Below are positions 5,231-8,564 of a stretch of DNA of 8,564 nt, piece by piece (position 1 is the stretch's first letter; the number at the start of each line of letters is the position of its first letter). The translations under genes and the position numbers were made by a program. The notes below the pieces were generated by a model. The model was not told where the DNA came from and did not search any database. It saw only the letters and a program-made list of their open reading frames with translations. Origin of the DNA: a bacterium (lineage in GTDB: Bacteria > Patescibacteriota > Saccharimonadia > Saccharimonadales > UBA4665); the NCBI GenBank assembly GCA_029549845.1, contig JAKPIL010000106.1, positions 1 to 8,564 on the forward strand, given 5' to 3'.

Positions 5231-5241
5231 TTAGACTAGTC

Positions 5242-6693
5242 ATGAAAAGTAATGCATCGCTTGTATACAGCATTTTCTTAGTGGTGGGCGATGTGGTGGC
5301 AATCGTCCTAAGCTTTCTTGCTGCCTTTATTATTCGCGCCGCCAGCGGGCCAGATGTAGCACACCCCATGTCAGGCATGACGTATGCCGGCATAGTCGCG
5401 AGCTTATTGCCACTGTGGGTACTCATGTTTGGGCTACTTGGCCTCTACAACGCGAACATCTACGAACGGCGCTTTGCCGAGGTGGGAAGACTATTTATAG
5501 GGTCGTTTATAGGGGTGCTGATGATGGTTTGCTGGGATTACATGAGCCTGCAAGATATTTTCCCCGCAAAACTGGTGCCCATATATGTGTTTGGGCTGGC
5601 CTTTGTACTTCTCGTGTCTCTGCGAAACATAACGCGCATAGGGCGCACGGCCATGTTCAACTACGGCATTGGGCTCACGCGGATAGCTATCGTGGGGAAC
5701 ACCCCCATGACGCGCGAGTTGCTCACATCGCTCGACGACTCCAGGGTAACGGGCTACGAAGTCGTGGGCGTCGTGGGCTACCACAAGAAATTATCTGACG
5801 AAATGCTCCACTATGCCGACTTCCGGGCGTTTCTTGCGGCTGAGCCACAAGATTTGCACGGTATAGTCCAGACAGAACTGTACCCGAACGAAGCGCGTAA
5901 CGCAGAAATCCTTACCTACGCCCAGGAACACCATGTCAGCTACCGCTTTGTGCCGGGCAATAGCGAGCTATTCGTTGGCAATCTAGACGTGGACCTATTC
6001 CGGGGTTCAATACCTGTGATACACGTCCACCACACTGCGCTTTTTGGCTGGGGACGGGTGCTGAAACGCCTGACCGACATCCTTTTTGGGGGCCTGGTGC
6101 TAGTGCTAAGCCTTCCCTTTTGGCTACTCGCGGCGCTGCTCGTAAAGGTGACTGACCCAAGCGGCCCTGTGTTCTACAAAGCAAAGCGCATGAGCCGGTT
6201 TGGTAACGCCGTGTACGTGTTCAAATTCCGCACTATGAAGCAAGCGTACAACAACATGTCACCAGAGGCTGGGTTCAAAAAAATGGGTCACCCAGAGCTC
6301 ATCGCACAGTACCGGAAAAACGGCGACCAGCTGCCGCATGACCCGCGAATCACCAGCGTGGGGAGGTTTTTGCGGGCCACGAGCCTCGATGAGCTTCCGC
6401 AGCTGTGGAATGTTGTACGCGGCGAAATTAGCCTGGTCGGGCCACGCGCTCTGGACATCGAGGAGATCGAGCAATACGACAAAAAGAACCTAATACTCAG
6501 CGTAAAGTCTGGTTTGACTGGCCTAGCGGTCGTGTCTGGGCGGCATGCAATGAGTTTTGAGGAGCGGCGCAAGCTTGACCTGTACTACGTGCAGCATTGG
6601 AGCTTTTGGCTTGATGTTGTTATCTTGCTCAAAACGGTGAGGGTTGTGCTCGAGCGCTTGTTCCGGCGAGGGTCACGGTATGAGTCTTCGTAA
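5242..6693 (+). CDS. Polyprenyl-phosphate glycosylphosphotransferase (initiating sugar-phosphate transferase)
   Basis: Membrane enzyme that moves a sugar-1-phosphate from a nucleotide sugar to undecaprenyl phosphate, the first step of many exopolysaccharide, capsule and glycoprotein glycans. With ATG at 5242 it has 483 aa, the normal length for WcaJ/CpsE-type enzymes. Four N-terminal membrane helices lie at about 7-31, 47-70, 83-100 and 110-127. A Rossmann-like domain starts at RIAIVGN (147-153). The catalytic domain (about 272-483) begins KRLTDI (275-280), followed by a membrane-inserted helix. It contains KFRTM (328-332), DPRIT (367-371), SLDELPQLWNV (381-391) with the likely catalytic dyad Asp383-Glu384, and VGPR (399-402). 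A GTG at 5221 is an in-frame alternative start, but it overlaps the possible -10 box. The sugar cannot be deduced. Confidence 0.94.
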   Translation: MKSNASLVYSIFLVVGDVVAIVLSFLAAFIIRAASGPDVAHPMSGMTYAGIVASLLPLWVLMFGLLGLYNANIYERRFAEVGRLFIGSFIGVLMMVCWDYMSLQDIFPAKLVPIYVFGLAFVLLVSLRNITRIGRTAMFNYGIGLTRIAIVGNTPMTRELLTSLDDSRVTGYEVVGVVGYHKKLSDEMLHYADFRAFLAAEPQDLHGIVQTELYPNEARNAEILTYAQEHHVSYRFVPGNSELFVGNLDVDLFRGSIPVIHVHHTALFGWGRVLKRLTDILFGGLVLVLSLPFWLLAALLVKVTDPSGPVFYKAKRMSRFGNAVYVFKFRTMKQAYNNMSPEAGFKKMGHPELIAQYRKNGDQLPHDPRITSVGRFLRATSLDELPQLWNVVRGEISLVGPRALDIEEIEQYDKKNLILSVKSGLTGLAVVSGRHAMSFEERRKLDLYYVQHWSFWLDVVILLKTVRVVLERLFRRGSRYESS

Positions 6694-7837
6694 AAACCAG
6701 AAAACTCGTCCACACAGTTTGAGGGTGGCGATTGTGCATGACTGGCTTGTCGGCGGCGGAGCAGAGCTGGTCGTTGAGCAACTCCACCACCTTTTTCCGG
6801 CTGCACCAATCTACACCTCCTATGCCACGCCCGAATGGCGCAAGCGACTCGACAACACCGTTGTTACTGGCTGGCTCCAGCCGTTTGGAAAAGTTCGCAA
6901 ATTTTTACCCATTTTGCGCATATGGTGGTTCACGCGCCTAAACCTAAGCGAATATGACCTGGTAATTAGCAGTTCTGGAGCGGAGGCAAAAGGCATCAAG
7001 GTACCCAAACATACCCTGCACATAAACTACTGTCACGCACCAACCCACTACTACTGGAGCCGGTACGATGAGTACATGAAACGGCCTGGGTTTGGAGTGT
7101 TTGACCCGCTTGCGCGGCTCGGGCTGTGGCTGTTTGTAAAACCGCTCCGGCGCTGGGACTATAAGGCTGCTCAGCGGCCAGATTACCTCATTGCAAACTC
7201 AACGCACATCCAAAGCGACATCAAGAAATATTATGGCCGAGACAGCGAAGTCGTGCACCCCCCGGTGTATATTGAGCGGTTTCAGAAGCCCGCGCGCCGC
7301 AACGCGAAACGGCATGGGTTTGTGGTTTCGGGGCGCCAAACGCCCTACAAGCGCTTCGATATTGCTGTTGTGGCCTGCACAAAGCTGGGGCTTCCACTCA
7401 CTGTCATCGGCAACGGGCCTGACCACGCGCGGCTACGACGCCTGGCTGGCAAAAGCATTACGTTTCTGGGCAAGGTCAGTGACAAGGTGCTCGAGGAAGA
7501 ATTTGCCCGGGCAGAAGGCCTTATTTTCCCGGGGCTCGAGGATTTTGGCATCACGCCCGTAGAGGCAATGGCGGCTGGCACGCCGGTGATTGCCTACCGC
7601 GCAGGTGGCGCCCTGGACTTTGTGAAACCAGGTGTGACCGGCGCGTTTTTTGACACGCAGAATGTGCTGTCGCTTGCAAAAGTGCTCCGGACATTCAAAA
7701 GCGATAGCTATAGCAGTGCGGCCATTCGTGCATATGCGACGAAGTTCTCGAAGGAGAAATTCCAATCCCAGGTGAAATCGCTTACTGCCAAGCATCTGCG
7801 CGAGTTTCAGTCGCAGCAGCGAAAAAACGTCAAATAA
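6680..7837 (+). CDS. Glycosyltransferase, GT4 family
   Basis: Retaining GT-B glycosyltransferase of 385 aa, expected to add a sugar to a lipid-linked intermediate on the cytoplasmic face of the membrane. The N-terminal domain opens with LRVAIVHDWLVGGGAE (14-29), with the Gly-rich loop near the active site. The C-terminal domain carries VVSGRQTPYKRFD (225-237) and the GT4 nucleotide-sugar site FPGLEDFGITPVEAMAAG (283-300), with an E-x7-E pair at Glu287 and Glu295. The start ATG at 6680 is preferred to an in-frame GTG at 6644 because GAGGG lies 7 nt upstream. It overlaps the preceding gene by 14 nt, so the two are co-translated in one operon and probably act in sequence. Donor and acceptor are unknown. 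The C-terminus is Lys/Gln-rich. Confidence 0.92.
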   Translation: MSLRKNQKTRPHSLRVAIVHDWLVGGGAELVVEQLHHLFPAAPIYTSYATPEWRKRLDNTVVTGWLQPFGKVRKFLPILRIWWFTRLNLSEYDLVISSSGAEAKGIKVPKHTLHINYCHAPTHYYWSRYDEYMKRPGFGVFDPLARLGLWLFVKPLRRWDYKAAQRPDYLIANSTHIQSDIKKYYGRDSEVVHPPVYIERFQKPARRNAKRHGFVVSGRQTPYKRFDIAVVACTKLGLPLTVIGNGPDHARLRRLAGKSITFLGKVSDKVLEEEFARAEGLIFPGLEDFGITPVEAMAAGTPVIAYRAGGALDFVKPGVTGAFFDTQNVLSLAKVLRTFKSDSYSSAAIRAYATKFSKEKFQSQVKSLTAKHLREFQSQQRKNVK

Positions 7838-7853
7838 TTGCTACCAGGCTGGC

Positions 7854-7882
7854 TTGCCTGATGCACCGGAGCAGCACACAAT
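7854..7882 (+). promoter_or_regulatory. Possible weak promoter of glmS
   Basis: TTGCCT (7854-7859), a 17-nt spacer and CACAAT (7877-7882) each match consensus at 4 of 6 positions, leaving a leader of about 32 nt. A small 5-bp stem, CAGGC/GCCTG (7845-7860), without a T-tract lies just upstream. The 84-nt gap shows no glmS ribozyme-like structure and is too short for one. Read-through from the glycosyltransferase operon is equally likely. Confidence 0.3.
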
Positions 7883-7921
7883 GGATAGATTACGTCTCAA
7901 ACAAACTGAAAGGAATTAGAT

Positions 7922-8564
7922 ATGTGCGGCATCGTCGGTTACATAGGAGAAAAGCGTCAGGGTGTGTCGGTGGTGGTTGCGGGCTTGCAGGCCCTTGAAT
8001 ACCGGGGGTATGACTCGGCCGGAGTGGCCTTTCTCGACGGCAGCCACATAGAGCTCGTCAAACAGACTGGGCGCGTGCAGGCGCTGGTAGATGCGCTGGG
8101 CAGCCCCGCTCCCGAAAGTTCCACCGCCATCGGGCACACTCGCTGGGCGACGCACGGAACGCCCACGACGGCCAATGCGCACCCGCACTTCAACGCAGAT
8201 AAGACTATCATGGTGGTTCACAACGGTATTATTGAAAACTACGCTGAGCTCCGTGAAAGCCTGGGAAAACAAGGCTATGTTTTTGCCACCGAAACAGATA
8301 CCGAGGTTATTCCCCACCTGCTTGACTACTACGCGCGCGAAACGGCAACATTTGAAGAAGCCTTCGACAGAACCCTAAAGCAGCTCCGTGGTGCCTACGG
8401 ACTGGTCGTGATGACCTCCCGCGAGCCAGACACGCTGTTTGCGGCTCGGCTCGGCAGCCCCCTCGTGCTCGGTATTACCGATGACAAGGCACTCATACTT
8501 GCCTCTGACCCGGCGGCACTGATGGCACACACAAAGCAAGTTGTGTACCTGAATGACCAAGAAT
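7922..8564 (+). CDS. glmS: Glutamine--fructose-6-phosphate aminotransferase (isomerizing), N-terminal part
   Basis: Converts fructose-6-phosphate and glutamine into glucosamine-6-phosphate, the committed step to UDP-GlcNAc for peptidoglycan and surface glycans. The 214 residues visible are the class II glutamine amidotransferase domain of a protein usually about 600 aa long; the sugar isomerase domains lie beyond the right edge. It starts MCGIVGYIG, so Cys2 becomes the N-terminal nucleophile once Met is removed. Other family marks are LEYRGYDSAG (25-34), GHTRWATHG (71-79), HNGIIENY (100-107) and TDTEVI (125-130). The start ATG at 7922 has AAAGGA (7909-7914) at a 7-nt spacing. It lies 84 nt after the glycosyltransferase gene on the same strand and would supply its pathway with amino sugar. 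Confidence 0.96.
   Translation, partial: MCGIVGYIGEKRQGVSVVVAGLQALEYRGYDSAGVAFLDGSHIELVKQTGRVQALVDALGSPAPESSTAIGHTRWATHGTPTTANAHPHFNADKTIMVVHNGIIENYAELRESLGKQGYVFATETDTEVIPHLLDYYARETATFEEAFDRTLKQLRGAYGLVVMTSREPDTLFAARLGSPLVLGITDDKALILASDPAALMAHTKQVVYLNDQE

Noticed and set aside
5221..5241. GTG at 5221 as the start of the glycosylphosphotransferase
   Set aside because: It coincides with the possible -10 box, has no ribosome binding site and adds residues not typical of the family; ATG at 5242 is preferred.
5106..5426. Minus-strand frame upstream of and into the glycosylphosphotransferase
   Set aside because: It mostly overlaps antisense the recognised membrane domain and the IS repeat; no promoter, ribosome binding site or family features are seen.
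6644..6679. GTG at 6644 as the start of the GT4 glycosyltransferase
   Set aside because: It would overlap the preceding gene by 50 nt, whereas ATG at 6680 has a well-spaced GAGGG.
7845..7860. Hairpin CAGGC/GCCTG after the glycosyltransferase gene as a terminator
   Set aside because: Only 5 bp and no following T-tract.

Overview
The window reads as chromosomal DNA from a small-genome bacterium. The best guess is a Patescibacteria/CPR member of the Candidatus Saccharibacteria (TM7) type. This rests on overall impression, not on a marker gene: compact layout, a very short bL32, Lys/Ala-rich tails on housekeeping proteins, standard-code genes without in-frame TGA, and an accessory island of unknown exported proteins. 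Base composition is mixed. Housekeeping and glycan genes are moderately GC-rich, while the stretch from about 2900 to 4050 is more AT-rich.

Left part (1-2965, minus strand): a translation and RNA-metabolism block. An operon runs leftward from a good promoter at 2937-2965 through rpmF (bL32), nusB, a NUDIX hydrolase and rnc (RNase III). Between the NUDIX gene and rnc lies a large imperfect hairpin built from GATTAA-type heptads. Beyond rnc, a consensus promoter drives a 78-aa predicted two-helix membrane protein that appears to be leaderless. A second strong promoter drives rpsP (bS16), which runs off the left edge with a C-terminal extension.

Middle part (2966-5136): an accessory segment. 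Two plus-strand genes of unknown function encode a 230-aa protein with one membrane segment and a 96-aa lipoprotein. The lipoprotein abuts, and is probably truncated by, a complete IS30-family insertion sequence (about 4054-5136) that carries an intact transposase on the minus strand and about 25-bp imperfect terminal inverted repeats.

Right part (5137-8564, plus strand): cell-envelope glycan synthesis. A polyprenyl-phosphate glycosylphosphotransferase overlaps a GT4-family glycosyltransferase by 14 nt. These are followed by glmS (cut by the right edge), which makes glucosamine-6-phosphate, the entry to UDP-GlcNAc. Together they suggest that a lipid-linked surface glycan is started, extended and supplied with precursor.

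I did not find a clear new multi-gene system. The most interesting signals are the inverted-heptad hairpin directly upstream of rnc (possible RNase III autoregulation), the recurring leaderless layout with a -10 box exactly 8 nt before the ATG, and the unknown exported-protein pair next to the IS. No tRNA, rRNA, CRISPR array or origin was seen, and no gap between genes exceeds about 130 nt.
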